From: JBCCFW01 sp039029535
Lineage (GTDB): Bacteria > Acidobacteriota > JBCCFW01
DNA: 63,171 nt
Direction of reading: 5' to 3'
NCBI GenBank assembly: GCA_039029535.1
Contig: JBCCFW010000023.1
Coordinates: 1 to 63,171, forward strand
The translations under genes and the position numbers were made by a program. Under the pieces are notes generated by a model. That model ran no database searches, was not told the DNA's origin, and was given only the letters and a program-made list of their open reading frames with translations. Positions 15,592 through 24,697 of the stretch are shown piece by piece. How positions within the stretch are numbered: the stretch's first letter is position 1; every line of letters begins with the position of its first letter.

Positions 15592-17423
15592 GAGCCCGTC
15601 CGGCGGCCCAGCCAGGCGTCCAGGACCTCCAGCGCCGCTGGCGTCACGCCGCGGAGCCGACCGGCTTGGCCCAGGGTGGTCGGACGGGCCTGGCTCAGGC
15701 GTTCCTGGATCTCCGAGGACAGCCCGGGGATCCCGGCGAAGTCGAAGTCCGCCGGGATGACCCTCTCACGGCTTCTCGCCAGTCGGTCCTGGAGGGCGAG
15801 TTGCCGCCGCACGTAGGGCTCGCGTCGGAGCTCGTCGGCGGCCATGACGACCGCGTCCCGAGCCAGTTTCTCGGGCCCCAGCTCGGCCCAGGCCTCCGCG
15901 GGCAGCCGGGCCTCGATGTCGGCCTGCGGGACGTCCGGGCGGAGGCACTCGTCGGCCAGCGTCCGGCCGCCCCCCACGCGCGTGCCCTCCAGCCAGCGGC
16001 GGGCGACGGCGATGCGGTCGGCTCTCTCGCCGGCTGCTCGGCCAGCCTTCGCCGACACCAGGCCCAGCTCGGCCGCCCTCTCGGAGAGGCGAAGGTCGAC
16101 GCCGTCGACACCCAGCTCCAGCCGGTGCTCGGCCCGGGAGGTGAACATCCGGTAGGGCTCGTCGATGCCTCGGATGACGAGGTCGTCGACCATCACGCCC
16201 AGGTAGGCCTCCCGTCGCGAGAGCACCAGCTCCTCCCGGCCCTGCGCCTTCAGGGCGGCATTGGCGCCCGCCAGGAGACCGAGCCCCGCTGCCTCCTCGT
16301 AGCCGGTGGTGCCCAGCACCTGACCGGCGAGAAAGAGCCTCTCGACGGAACGCGCTTCCAGTGACGAGGCCACCTGTCCGGACACGACGTGGTCGTACTC
16401 GACCGCGTAGCCGTGTTGGAGAATGACGGCCTCCTCCAGCCCCCGGATGGCGCGGATGAACTCCTCCTGGGCCTCGCCCGGGAGGCTCGTGCTCGCACCG
16501 TTGACGTACACGCGTTCCGACGACAGCGACTCCGGCTCGAGGATGAGCTGGTGTCGATCCCGGTCCGCGAAGCGCAGGACCTTCTCCTCGAAGGAGGGGC
16601 AGTAGCGGGGTCCGCGGCCGGTGATTCGGCCCGCCAGCAGGGGGGATGCGTGGAGGTGCTCGCGGATGATCTCGTGAGCCCGCTCGTTGGTGTAGAGCGA
16701 GTGGCAGGGGACTTGGGGCTGCGACACCGTTCGGGTGACCGCGCTGAAGAAGGTCGGCTCGGCATCGCCCTCCTGGACCTCGCAGGCGTCCCAGTCGACG
16801 CTCGTGTCGAGCAGCCGCGGAGGCGTCCCGGTCTTGAAGCGCTGGAGACGGAGTCCGACTTCCGTGAGCCCCCGGGACAGCGCAGAGGCCGCCCGCTCAC
16901 CCCGTCGTCCGCCCTCTCGCTGGTCGTTCCCGACATGCAGCACGCCGCCGAGGAAGGTCCCCGTGCAGAGCACGGTCGTGGCCGCCCGGAGCTCGCCGTG
17001 ATCGGCCAGGACGACCCCCAGGCAGCGCTTCCGACCGTCGCTCGTCTCGCCCCACCAGAGCGCCTCGACCTCGTCCTCGACCACCTCGACGGGGTGGGCC
17101 GCCAGCTCCTCCTGAGCCCGCACCGGGTAGAGCTCGCGGTCGACCTGAGCGCGAGGTCCCTGCACGGCCCGGCCACGCTTGGTGTTGAGGAGGCGGAACT
17201 GGATTCCGGTCGCGTCGGCCACCCGACCCATGAGCCCACCGAGCGCGTCGATCTCGCAGGCCAGGTGGCCCTTGCCGATGCCGCCGATCGCCGGGTTGCA
17301 GGAGAGCCGACCGATGGCCTCGCGCGAGAAGGTCACCAGCGTCGTGCTCGCCCCCAGGCGGGCCGCTGCGGCCGCCGCCTCGATGCCCGCGTGGCCACCG
17401 CCGACCACCACCACGTCGCGCAT
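15588..17423 (-). CDS. mnmG: MnmG (GidA), tRNA U34 carboxymethylaminomethyl modification enzyme
   Basis: 611 residues. With MnmE it installs the C5 aminomethyl group on U34 of tRNAs reading NNA/NNG codons, using FAD, NADH and methylene-THF. The N-terminal VVVVGGGHAGIEAA binds FAD. CNPAIGGIGKGHLACEIDALGG is the GidA signature, and LLNTKRGRAVQGPRAQVDR follows. The ATG at 17423 overlaps the mnmE stop (TGATG); a GTG directly upstream could be used instead. The stop overlaps the rsmG GTG. Part of the origin-type cluster. Confidence 0.96.
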   Translation of the reverse strand: MRDVVVVGGGHAGIEAAAAAARLGASTTLVTFSREAIGRLSCNPAIGGIGKGHLACEIDALGGLMGRVADATGIQFRLLNTKRGRAVQGPRAQVDRELYPVRAQEELAAHPVEVVEDEVEALWWGETSDGRKRCLGVVLADHGELRAATTVLCTGTFLGGVLHVGNDQREGGRRGERAASALSRGLTEVGLRLQRFKTGTPPRLLDTSVDWDACEVQEGDAEPTFFSAVTRTVSQPQVPCHSLYTNERAHEIIREHLHASPLLAGRITGRGPRYCPSFEEKVLRFADRDRHQLILEPESLSSERVYVNGASTSLPGEAQEEFIRAIRGLEEAVILQHGYAVEYDHVVSGQVASSLEARSVERLFLAGQVLGTTGYEEAAGLGLLAGANAALKAQGREELVLSRREAYLGVMVDDLVIRGIDEPYRMFTSRAEHRLELGVDGVDLRLSERAAELGLVSAKAGRAAGERADRIAVARRWLEGTRVGGGRTLADECLRPDVPQADIEARLPAEAWAELGPEKLARDAVVMAADELRREPYVRRQLALQDRLARSRERVIPADFDFAGIPGLSSEIQERLSQARPTTLGQAGRLRGVTPAALEVLDAWLGRRTGS

Positions 17424-18763
17424 CACTTGCCCACGCAGAAGCGCGAGAAGATGCGCCCGTACACGTCCTCGTCGTCCACCCGGCCCCGCAGCTCCGCCAG
17501 CTCGTCGAGAGCACGTCGCACGGACTCGGCGACCAGCTCCTCCGGCTGACCGACCCGGCGGTCCTCGACGGCGCGGTCGAGGTGCTCCTGGAGACGGCCG
17601 GCGACCTCCCGCTGTCGAGCGACCAGCAGCACGGGCGCCTCGCCCGAGACACCTTCACGGGCCCGCGAGGCCAGGGCCTCCCGCAGCGCATCGACACCCT
17701 CACCGGTCGCGGCCGAGACCCGCCGGGGGCCGCTCTCGTCAGCGGTACTCGATGCTCCGGTCAGCAGGTCGACCTTGTTGAGGACACGCCAGTGCTCGCC
17801 GCCCTCAGGCCAGCCCGGAGCCTGGTCCTCGACCTCGCGGACCTCGAGGACCAGGTCGGCGCGCTCGCGCTCGCGTTGGCTGCGGCGCACGCCCTCGGCC
17901 TCCGCCTCGCTGGTCGCCTCCCGCTGGCCGGCCGTGTCGACGAGGGTCACCACGAGGTCCGACAGCACGAGCCGTCCCTCCAGGACGTCGCGCGTGGTGC
18001 CGGCCTCAGCCGTCACGATGGCGCGCTCGTCGGCCAGGAGGGCGTTGAAGAGCCGAGACTTGCCGGCGTTCGGAGGGCCCGACAGGACCACGCGTAGGCC
18101 CGTGGAGAGAGCCCGGTTGCGGCCGGCCGAAAGCCAGGCGGCCGAGCTCTTCCGGACCCGCCCTAGGCTCTCGTCGATGCGACGCTGACCCTGGCTGTCG
18201 TCGTGGAAGTCCACGGCAGCCTCCAGCTCGGCCAGAGCCTCGACGAGCTCGCTCTCGAGCCGAGCAGCAGCCTCGTCGATGCTCCCCCCGTGCTGTCTCA
18301 TGGCCTCGCGGACCGCTGCTGGTGAGTCGGCCCGAATGAGGCTGTCGAGGGCTTCCGCCTCGGTCAGGGTGAGCTTGCCGCTCCGCCAGGCTCGGTGCGT
18401 GAACTCGCCCGGTCGCGCGCAGCGGGCGCCCGCCTCGACGGCCGCCTCCACCACGGCCTGAACGAGCCAGGGGCTGCCGTGCACGGCGAGCTCGACGACG
18501 TCTTCACCGGTGGGGGAGGAGGGAGCCCGGAAGGCCGTCGCCGTGGCGCGATCCCGGCCGCCCTCGAGCTGCAGGTCGCCGATGGTGCAGCGACGGACGC
18601 TCAACCCGGCGCGACCGCGGGGAGCGAACAGCTGGCCGGCGATGTTCCAGGCCTGGGGGCCGGAGAGCCGAACCAGCGAGAGCCCGCCCTGACCGGGGGG
18701 CGTGGCCTCCGCGACGATGGTGTCGCCGTCGGAGACCGGGGGAAGAGGAGGAGCCGCGCTCAT
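17423..18763 (-). CDS. mnmE: MnmE (TrmE), tRNA modification GTPase
   Basis: 446 residues. The N-terminal folate-binding domain begins DTIVAEATPPGQGGLSLVRLSG. A helical region contains GEFTHRAWRSGKLTLTEAEAL. The inserted G domain has P-loop GPPNAGKS, TTRDVLEG (switch I), DTAGQRE (G3) and NKVDLL (G4). The C-terminus ends FCVGK, where the conserved Cys of the F-C-x-G-K signature is needed for tRNA modification. It works as a complex with MnmG, its overlapping neighbour. Confidence 0.96.
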   Translation of the reverse strand: MSAAPPLPPVSDGDTIVAEATPPGQGGLSLVRLSGPQAWNIAGQLFAPRGRAGLSVRRCTIGDLQLEGGRDRATATAFRAPSSPTGEDVVELAVHGSPWLVQAVVEAAVEAGARCARPGEFTHRAWRSGKLTLTEAEALDSLIRADSPAAVREAMRQHGGSIDEAAARLESELVEALAELEAAVDFHDDSQGQRRIDESLGRVRKSSAAWLSAGRNRALSTGLRVVLSGPPNAGKSRLFNALLADERAIVTAEAGTTRDVLEGRLVLSDLVVTLVDTAGQREATSEAEAEGVRRSQRERERADLVLEVREVEDQAPGWPEGGEHWRVLNKVDLLTGASSTADESGPRRVSAATGEGVDALREALASRAREGVSGEAPVLLVARQREVAGRLQEHLDRAVEDRRVGQPEELVAESVRRALDELAELRGRVDDEDVYGRIFSRFCVGK

Positions 18764-18841
18764 GGCGCGAGATCATGGGCGCTCGACGGCTCTTCGTCGA
18801 GCGCCCGTTGCACGCGAAGCGCGACTCAGGGACCGGGACGG

Positions 18842-20542
18842 CTAGCGACCGCCCTCGGCCTCCTCGGACTCGAGGTCGTCCTCGTCGTCGTCCAGGTCGT
18901 CGGCGTCGACGTCCTCTTCGTCGTCGAGATCCTCGGCCTCGGCGTCGTCCTCTTCGTCGAGATCGTCGTCGAGGTCGTCCGCATCGACATCATCGTGATC
19001 GTCGGCGTCGGTCGCGGCGTCACGCGCCTCGTCCATCGAGTCGACGTCGTCGTCGTGGCGATCGTCGTCGTCGATCTCTTCGTCCTCGAGGACGGGATCG
19101 ATGGTCACGCGCTTCAAATAGCCTCGGCCGAGACTGTATGTCCTGACACCTTCCATGTCGCGCAGCGCGAGGTGAACGACTCGACGCTCATAGGCGTTGA
19201 GAGGATCGAGGCGCACCTTCTGACCACTCTCCTTGGCGTCGGCGGCCGCTTCCTCGGCGAGCTTGATGAGGTCGGCGTCGCGGTCGGCTCGGAAGCCGTC
19301 GGCTTCGAGCAGGACACGGACGTTGTCTTCCAGCAGGCGGCTGGAGATCTTGCTCACGACGTACTGAAGTGCGCCGAGAATGCGTCCGTCCTCGGCCGAA
19401 AGCAGTGGTGCATCGCCACCCGAGAGCTCGATGCAGACGGTGTCGTCACGCGTCGAGGCGGCCGGCACGAGCTCGAGACCCCAGCGGGCGATGATCTCCT
19501 CGAGGAGATCGTGCATCTCCTGGGCGTGCTCGTCGGTGGCGGGCACCGTCTCGGCCTTGACTCTCGTGATCTCCGGCTCGACCCGCGAACGCCGACGCGA
19601 GCGACGCCGACGCCGGTTCGGGCCGTCACCACCACCGCCACGACGACGATCGTCGCGACCCCGGTCGTCCCGATCACCACGGCGACCGCGGCGGTCATCC
19701 CGGTCATCGCGACGACGGTCATCCCGGTCATCGCGACGACGGTCGTCACGGTCATCGCGACGACGGTCATCCCGGTCATCGCGACGACGGTCGTCACGAC
19801 GTCGATCGTCTCGACGTCCCTCATCACGTCGGTCGCCACCCCGGCCGCGACCACCCCGGCCGCGACCGTCGCGTCCTCCGTCTCGGCCGCCGTCTCGGCC
19901 ACCACCACCGCTCCGCCGACGGCCGCCGCGACGCTCCTCGCGCTGGCCCGGCGGGCGATCGGAGAGGCGGGCCGGCATCTCGCCATCGTCATCGCGGAAC
20001 TCGCGACGTGGGCGATCGCGATCTCGGTCCCGATCCCGACGACCACGTCCCTCGTCGCGGCGATCGTCCCGGCGACCGCCACCACGGCCTCGGCCACCGC
20101 GACCGCGCCCTTCACTGCGGCCACCGCCGTCACCATCACCGTCGCCACGACCGCGACCGCGACCACGGCCACCGCCGTCACCATCACCGTCGCCACGACC
20201 GCGACCACGGCCGCCGCCGCCCCGGCCGCGACCACCACCGCCGTCGCCGCCACGACCGCGACCGCGACCTTCGCCGCCACCGCCACCGCCACGGGAGCGA
20301 CCTCCCGAACGCGACGACGAGCCGCCGCCGCTGGTGTCGGGCATGGCGTCCTCGTCACGGGCGGCCCGAGGCCAGGCTCGAATGGTGCAGGCCCGTGAGC
20401 CGAGACCGAGGAAGCCCTTGCGACCGTGGTCGACGAGCTCGTGGCCGAGGTCCGACCGCCGCACGCCGAAGGTCTTGGCTGCTTCCTGGAGGGCCTCGAC
20501 GAGGTCCCGACCGCTGAATTCTCGAGGGGCTGTGTCGCTCAC
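18842..20542 (-). CDS. khpB: KhpB/Jag-family RNA-binding protein with a very long RG/RD-rich linker
   Basis: 566 residues, more than twice the usual length. Residues 1-58 are a Jag-N domain (FSGRDLVEALQEAAKTFG, then GRKGFLGLGSR). Residues about 69-326 are low-complexity Gly/Arg/Asp, including RGRG/GDGD runs and tandem RRRDDRDD units. A KH-like domain follows, then an R3H domain (LDPLNAYERRVVHLALRDM, about residues 445-480). The last 80 residues are almost pure Asp/Glu. KhpB binds RNA and affects cell elongation in Gram-positives; the gene normally follows yidC, as here (GTGA overlap). The charged, oppositely signed tails suggest self-interaction or condensate formation (inference). Confidence 0.88.
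   Translation of the reverse strand: MSDTAPREFSGRDLVEALQEAAKTFGVRRSDLGHELVDHGRKGFLGLGSRACTIRAWPRAARDEDAMPDTSGGGSSSRSGGRSRGGGGGGEGRGRGRGGDGGGGRGRGGGGRGRGRGDGDGDGGGRGRGRGRGDGDGDGGGRSEGRGRGGRGRGGGRRDDRRDEGRGRRDRDRDRDRPRREFRDDDGEMPARLSDRPPGQREERRGGRRRSGGGGRDGGRDGGRDGRGRGGRGRGGDRRDEGRRDDRRRDDRRRDDRDDRRRDDRDDRRRDDRDDRRRDDRDDRRGRRGDRDDRGRDDRRRGGGGDGPNRRRRRSRRRSRVEPEITRVKAETVPATDEHAQEMHDLLEEIIARWGLELVPAASTRDDTVCIELSGGDAPLLSAEDGRILGALQYVVSKISSRLLEDNVRVLLEADGFRADRDADLIKLAEEAAADAKESGQKVRLDPLNAYERRVVHLALRDMEGVRTYSLGRGYLKRVTIDPVLEDEEIDDDDRHDDDVDSMDEARDAATDADDHDDVDADDLDDDLDEEDDAEAEDLDDEEDVDADDLDDDEDDLESEEAEGGR
19693..19800. repeat. 24-bp tandem repeat in the khpB linker
   Basis: About four near-identical units of GGTCATCCCGGTCATCGCGA plus four bases, encoding tandem RRRDDRDD octets on the minus strand. 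The period is a multiple of three, so unit gain or loss keeps the frame; likely length-variable between strains. Confidence 0.7.
20121..20210. repeat. 48/42-bp tandem repeat in the khpB linker
   Basis: A 48-base block starting CCACCGCCGTCACCATCACC at 20121 is repeated at 20169 with a 6-base shorter tail. It encodes Gly/Asp/Arg repeats (GDGDGDGGGRGRG type). In-frame coding repeat, not an intergenic element. Confidence 0.65.
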
Positions 20543-22488
20543 CGCTTTTTTCTCCTCTTGCGACGCGACTCGGGGGCCGGAGACTCCTCACCCGCTCCGG
20601 CCACGGCCAGGGCGGGTTCCTTGGAGTCCTTGGGCTTCTTGGCCTCGCGTCGCTTCGGCGAACTCCCTTGCACCGGTTCCACCGGAGGGAGAATCTTATT
20701 CAATAGATACTGTTGGCCGAGGCTGAAGACGTTACTGGCAGTCCAGTACACGACCAGGCCCAGGGGAGCGCTCCAGCAGAAGAAGACGAACATCGCCGGG
20801 AAGAGGAAGAGCATGTTCCTCTGGACGGACTCCATCTCGGGAGTCATCGAGGCCGAAGCCTGCGACATCGTCATCTTCTGAAGGACGAAGGTGCTCAGAC
20901 CGGTCAGCAAGGGCCAGACGTGCGTCGGGTCCTGCGCGGACAGGTCGTCCCAGAAGAGGAACCCCTGGTAGCGGAACTCGCTCGCCCCCTGGAGCAGCCG
21001 GAACAGCGCCCAGAAGAAGGGAAGCGAGAGAAGGATGGGTAGACAGCCGAGTACCTGGTCCGCCGGGTTGATGCCGGCCCCCCGATACAGCGCCATCATT
21101 TCCTGCTGCTCCTGCTGCCGAGTTTCCATCGAGCGCGGGAGCTTCTTGTACTTGGCCTTCAGCTTGTCGAGCTGAGGCTTGATGCGACCCATCCCCTGCT
21201 GCATCCGACGCGTCTTCACCATGGAGAAGTGCGTCAACGGGAACATGATCCCGCGGATGACGATGGTGAGCAGGATGATCGCGAGACCCCAGTTGCCGAG
21301 CCACCCGTGGAAGGTGACCAGCCCGGAGTGCATCATCCGCGCGATGGGGCCCAGGATGGTGCCGAGGTCGGTGAGGCTGACGAGCTGACGAGCGTTGCCG
21401 AAGGCCTCTTGGTCGATGCGCTCCAACAGCTCGCGGCTGCGCGGCGCGACGATGAGCCCCTGCGACGGCGAGCTCACCGAGAAGGGCACCTCGAGGACGA
21501 CGTGCTTGGGCCAGTCGCGCTTGTTGGCTCGCTTGCCTTCCGCGTCGACGGGAAGCTCGCCGGTGAGACGGAAGCCCTGGGAGAGACCGAAGGTGCTGGG
21601 CTGACGCGGGACCTGCGGCACGAACAGCGCAACGAAGTAGGAGTCTTCGAGCCCCGCCCAGGTCACGCTGGCACCCAGGAGGTCGCCGGCCTTGTCCGGT
21701 CGCTGGACCTGCTCGACTTCACCGGCAGTGCGGTAGGTGAGCCGGCCACGCTCGAAGTACATGTTGCCGGCTTCCTCGGGCGAGTGATCGCCGAAGCCGG
21801 GTCCCCAGGCGAGGTGGAAGTCGCGCGGTCGTCCCGCCGAGGTGAGCTGGGCGGTCACGGTCACCACCGGCAGCTCGTGGTCGAAGACCAGCTCCTTGCG
21901 GACGGAGGTACCGGCACCGTCGGACCAGCTCATGACCGCGGTCGTCGTGCCGTCGCCTTCCTCGATCTCGACCTCGTGGAGAGCCGACGCGAGACGCCCG
22001 TCGAGGTTGGGATCGCCGGTGATCACCTGCAGTGGGAGCATCGGCGCGTCGTCGCTGACCGAGATCGACGCGGCGCCCTCGACACCGAGGGACTGCGCGC
22101 GGGGCACCAGCTCCAGGGGGAGATCGGGCTGACGATAGCCCGGCTCGTTGAGCGTCCAGGACGTCACCCGACCACCGCGGTTGGTCAGCTCGACCTGACC
22201 GTGCGGCGTGGTCACGCGTCGTCGCGCGATCTCGCTGGCAGCCGTCGCCGGCAAGGCGGCGGGCGTCGGCGTGACCGGGTCCGGCGCGGCCGCGATCGTC
22301 GAGGCGGGCGTCGTGGGATCACCACCCGTCGTCGTCGACTCGACGGCACCTCCCGCGGGCGGCGCCGGGGGCGGGAGCTGCGGCGGGAAGAGGACCTGCC
22401 AGAGGATCAGCGTCCCGAGAGACGCCGTGATGAACATCAGCCAGTTCTTCAGGCTGACGGGGCTCTGGTCTTCGTTGAGAGTGCTCAC
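20539..22488 (-). CDS. yidC: Membrane protein insertase YidC
   Basis: 649 residues, Gram-negative type. One N-terminal membrane helix (residues about 14-33) is followed by a large periplasmic beta-sandwich domain (about 70-370) and the conserved insertase core (about 385-600). The core contains the groove Arg in LLTIVIRGIMFPL, the cytoplasmic helical hairpin (RRMQQGMGRIKPQLDKLKAK), LGCLPILLSLPFFWALFRLL and WSAPLGLVVYWTASNVFSLGQQ. The C-terminal tail is Lys/Arg-rich, which helps ribosome contact. The GTG start overlaps the yidD stop and the stop overlaps the khpB start, both as GTGA. Confidence 0.96.
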   Translation of the reverse strand: MSTLNEDQSPVSLKNWLMFITASLGTLILWQVLFPPQLPPPAPPAGGAVESTTTGGDPTTPASTIAAAPDPVTPTPAALPATAASEIARRRVTTPHGQVELTNRGGRVTSWTLNEPGYRQPDLPLELVPRAQSLGVEGAASISVSDDAPMLPLQVITGDPNLDGRLASALHEVEIEEGDGTTTAVMSWSDGAGTSVRKELVFDHELPVVTVTAQLTSAGRPRDFHLAWGPGFGDHSPEEAGNMYFERGRLTYRTAGEVEQVQRPDKAGDLLGASVTWAGLEDSYFVALFVPQVPRQPSTFGLSQGFRLTGELPVDAEGKRANKRDWPKHVVLEVPFSVSSPSQGLIVAPRSRELLERIDQEAFGNARQLVSLTDLGTILGPIARMMHSGLVTFHGWLGNWGLAIILLTIVIRGIMFPLTHFSMVKTRRMQQGMGRIKPQLDKLKAKYKKLPRSMETRQQEQQEMMALYRGAGINPADQVLGCLPILLSLPFFWALFRLLQGASEFRYQGFLFWDDLSAQDPTHVWPLLTGLSTFVLQKMTMSQASASMTPEMESVQRNMLFLFPAMFVFFCWSAPLGLVVYWTASNVFSLGQQYLLNKILPPVEPVQGSSPKRREAKKPKDSKEPALAVAGAGEESPAPESRRKRRKKR

Positions 22489-22700
22489 CGCGGGGGCACC
22501 GGGTCATAGCCGCCCTTGCACAGGGGCTGGCAGCGAAGAATGCGACCGGCGGTGAGGACCATTCCTCGGAACACGCCATGCACCTCGAAGGCCTGAAGGC
22601 CATAGTGCGAGCAGGTCGGGAAGAAGCGACAGGCAGACGGGAGCCAGGGCGAGATCGCCAACTGGTAGATGCGGATCGCGCCGCAGGCGAGCCACCTCAC
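22485..22700 (-). CDS. yidD: YidD, membrane protein insertion efficiency factor
   Basis: 71 residues from the GTG that overlaps the rnpA stop as GTGA; this gives the normal family length, whereas an upstream GTG would bury 52 bases in rnpA. The signature IYQLAISPWLPSACRFFPTCSHYGLQAFEVHG is present in full, with the conserved Cys pair (split here by position: CRFFPTCS). A terminal GYDPVP motif is also present. A small amphipathic membrane-associated protein that helps YidC-dependent insertion. Its stop overlaps yidC (GTGA). Confidence 0.93.
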   Translation of the reverse strand: MRWLACGAIRIYQLAISPWLPSACRFFPTCSHYGLQAFEVHGVFRGMVLTAGRILRCQPLCKGGYDPVPPR

Positions 22701-23122
22701 TCGGCGGACTCGCGACGACGGCGCAAGCGCGGCAGCACGCGCTTCCACGCCTGCCGGAGATCGGCCTCGAGCTCGTGCTCGGGCCGGCCGGCCGCAGCGG
22801 GCAGGGCGCGCAAGACCAGGTCGAAGGTCATGCCCTCGTTCTCGATCTCGTGACGGAGACGTCGGCGGAAGATCTCGCGGAGACGTCGCCGCACGCGGTT
22901 GCGGACGATGGCGCGACCGACCTTGCGCGACACGGCCAAGCCGAGACGCGAAGGACCCTCCTCCCGCAGCAACGCGTGAACGACCAGGTAGCGACCCCCG
23001 ACACGTTTCCCATCACGGAAGACGCTTCGGAACTCTTCTGGTCGCCGCAGACGTGCGGCAGGGGGGAAGGACTCGTCCCTGGTGAGGTCCGCCTCAGGCG
23101 GAGTCACCGAGTGACTCGTCAT
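22697..23122 (-). CDS. rnpA: Ribonuclease P protein component
   Basis: 141 residues. The basic RNR motif AIVRNRVRRRLREIFRRR and the preceding RLGLAVSRKVG identify RnpA, which assists the RNase P RNA in 5' processing of tRNAs. N-terminal RLRRPEEFRSVFRDGKRVGG is also canonical. The first ~20 residues are extra and acidic, so an internal start is possible but none is clearly better. It lies 54 bp after rpmH and overlaps yidD by four bases. Confidence 0.95.
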   Translation of the reverse strand: MTSHSVTPPEADLTRDESFPPAARLRRPEEFRSVFRDGKRVGGRYLVVHALLREEGPSRLGLAVSRKVGRAIVRNRVRRRLREIFRRRLRHEIENEGMTFDLVLRALPAAAGRPEHELEADLRQAWKRVLPRLRRRRESAE

Positions 23123-23176
23123 TCAGGGAGGGGATGCCGGGAGGGACCCGGCCGATGGTCACGCAGCCGACCGAGG

Positions 23177-23311
23177 TTAGACGGCGATCCGCTTGCGACC
23201 CTTGCGGCGGCGGTTGGACAGGACCCGACGCCCTCCGACGGTCCGCATGCGGACCCGGAAGCCGTGAACCTTCTTGCGTCGGCGATTGTTGGGCTGAAAC
23301 GTTCTCTTCAT
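23177..23311 (-). CDS. rpmH: 50S ribosomal protein L34
   Basis: 44 residues from ATG 23311: begins MKRTFQPNNRRRKKVHGF, followed by RVRMRTVGGRRVLSNRRRKGR, which is the full L34 consensus. First gene of the minus-strand cluster that runs rnpA-yidD-yidC-khpB-mnmE-mnmG-rsmG-parAB. In many bacteria dnaA is divergent from rpmH; here it is absent from the window. Confidence 0.97.
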   Translation of the reverse strand: MKRTFQPNNRRRKKVHGFRVRMRTVGGRRVLSNRRRKGRKRIAV

Positions 23312-23617
23312 GTGATGTCGTGCTTCAGAAGGGCCACGGTCGAGCCAGGACTGATGGTGGCGTCGATGATGGACTGGCGTGCACGGGAGCCCCGAACGAG
23401 TCGCGTGGGGTGATGGTTCATCGGGACTCCGTCTGACGGGTGCACCGGGCGAAGACCGCACCGGCCGACTCGACGAAACGAGGAGCGGGCCCTTCTGGGA
23501 TGCGAGAGACGATGCCGCGACTCGGCGCCATCATGGAGGAAGGACCCAGTCCCGTCAACGGGCCCAAGCCCCCGAAACGCCCCTGAACGGCCCCGTAGGG
23601 ACCCGGATCCGGTCGCC
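23312..23617. other. Spacer upstream of rpmH; no DnaA-box cluster seen
   Basis: 306 bp without a gene. It should hold the rpmH promoter, but I see no convincing -35/-10 pair, no cluster of TTATCCACA-like boxes and no AT-rich unwinding stretch, so it is not supported as an origin. At its right edge CGCCCT-AGG-AGGGCG (23614-23628) makes a small hairpin overlapping the stop of the DUF1573 lipoprotein. Confidence 0.5.
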
Positions 23618-24697
23618 CTAGGAGGGCGGCCGCGAGCGGACGTGGATGGGCACCTCCAACCGGCGAGCCCCCGGCACGTCCGTGTCGATCAGCAACACCG
23701 ACTGCTCCTCACGGGGGTAGGGCAGCACCGGCACGACCACCCGGATGCGTTGCTCATTCTGGACCCGCGGCGGGACGATCTCGTACGAAACTCGACCGCT
23801 GTTGGTGCCGAGGCCCGTGATCTCGAACGGTTCCCGGTTGGGACGGACGACCCGCAGCTCCTTCACGATCGGCTTGTTGGGGAAGCTCTGCAGGCTGACG
23901 ATGGAGGACGGCTGGACCGCCACCGCCTCGACGACCTGCATCCGGATCCGCGCCGTGGCACGGGGTGGATCGGCGTCGCTGATGACGCTGATCTCGGCCA
24001 CCCGCTCGCCCAACGGACGGATGGCTCGGTAGCCCACCGCCAGGAGCTCCTCGTTCCCGATGGGGATGCGCTCGATCGTGACCTGCGGGTCGTCGGACAC
24101 GACGTCCTGGATGGCCAGGACCTCCCGGGCCGGCCCGGGACTGATGACCATCTCGGCCAGGGCGGTCTCGCCCACCACGACCCGACCCAGCTCGAGCACG
24201 AAAGGCTCGATCAGGATCTCCTCCGAGACCGTGGCCTCCAGCCGGATCGTCTCCTCGCGGCCCAGGCCCGTCCGAACGATGATCTCCTTCTCGACCACCC
24301 CGGTGTCCGGGGACGGCCCAGGACGCGCTCGTCCACCGTTGGCCAGGGCCGAGAGGTCGAGCTGCACGGGGAGGGTGATCTCCTTCCCGGGGGTCAGCGT
24401 GAGGGGAAGGTCGAGGGCTGTCGTGGTGCAGTGACAGGGGACCTGCAGGCTCTCGATCTCGACGTCGCGGGGGGAGTCGTTCCGGATCCGGACCGAGCCC
24501 TCCACGTAGGCTCCCGGCGCCACCAGGCCCAGGTCGAGGAGGGCCGGCCGGATGGTGAGCCCCGTGGCGCTGGGGACCGTGGGTTCGAGCTTTGCTCGAG
24601 GTTTCGGCTCCTCCTTGGCGCAGGAGCCGAGAAGCGCCCCCGCGAGCAGCACGAGGAGCGGGATCAGGGCGGATCGATGCGTGCCATCACGCGTCAT
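23618..24697 (-). CDS. DUF1573-type lipoprotein
   Basis: 359 residues. Lipoprotein signal with lipobox LLGSC (Cys26). Residues about 45-135 have the DUF1573 Ig-like layout: LDLGLVAPGAYVEGSVRIRND, then a Cys-His-Cys loop VPCHCTTTALDLPLTLTPG in place of the common S-C-G-C-T. Two or three further beta-sandwich repeats follow. DUF1573 proteins are envelope proteins of unknown function that are numerous in Planctomycetota and Bacteroidota. The start codon overlaps the stop of the RlmN fusion gene (ATGA), so it is translationally coupled to it. A second DUF1573 protein is at 41.1 kb. Confidence 0.78.
   Translation of the reverse strand: MTRDGTHRSALIPLLVLLAGALLGSCAKEEPKPRAKLEPTVPSATGLTIRPALLDLGLVAPGAYVEGSVRIRNDSPRDVEIESLQVPCHCTTTALDLPLTLTPGKEITLPVQLDLSALANGGRARPGPSPDTGVVEKEIIVRTGLGREETIRLEATVSEEILIEPFVLELGRVVVGETALAEMVISPGPAREVLAIQDVVSDDPQVTIERIPIGNEELLAVGYRAIRPLGERVAEISVISDADPPRATARIRMQVVEAVAVQPSSIVSLQSFPNKPIVKELRVVRPNREPFEITGLGTNSGRVSYEIVPPRVQNEQRIRVVVPVLPYPREEQSVLLIDTDVPGARRLEVPIHVRSRPPS

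Noticed and set aside
18395..20398. Long Ala/Thr/Val-rich frame opposite khpB
   Set aside because: It is the antisense image of the khpB repeats; the minus frame has the recognised domains.
23312..23617. Replication origin upstream of rpmH
   Set aside because: No DnaA-box cluster, no AT-rich unwinding region and no dnaA gene.
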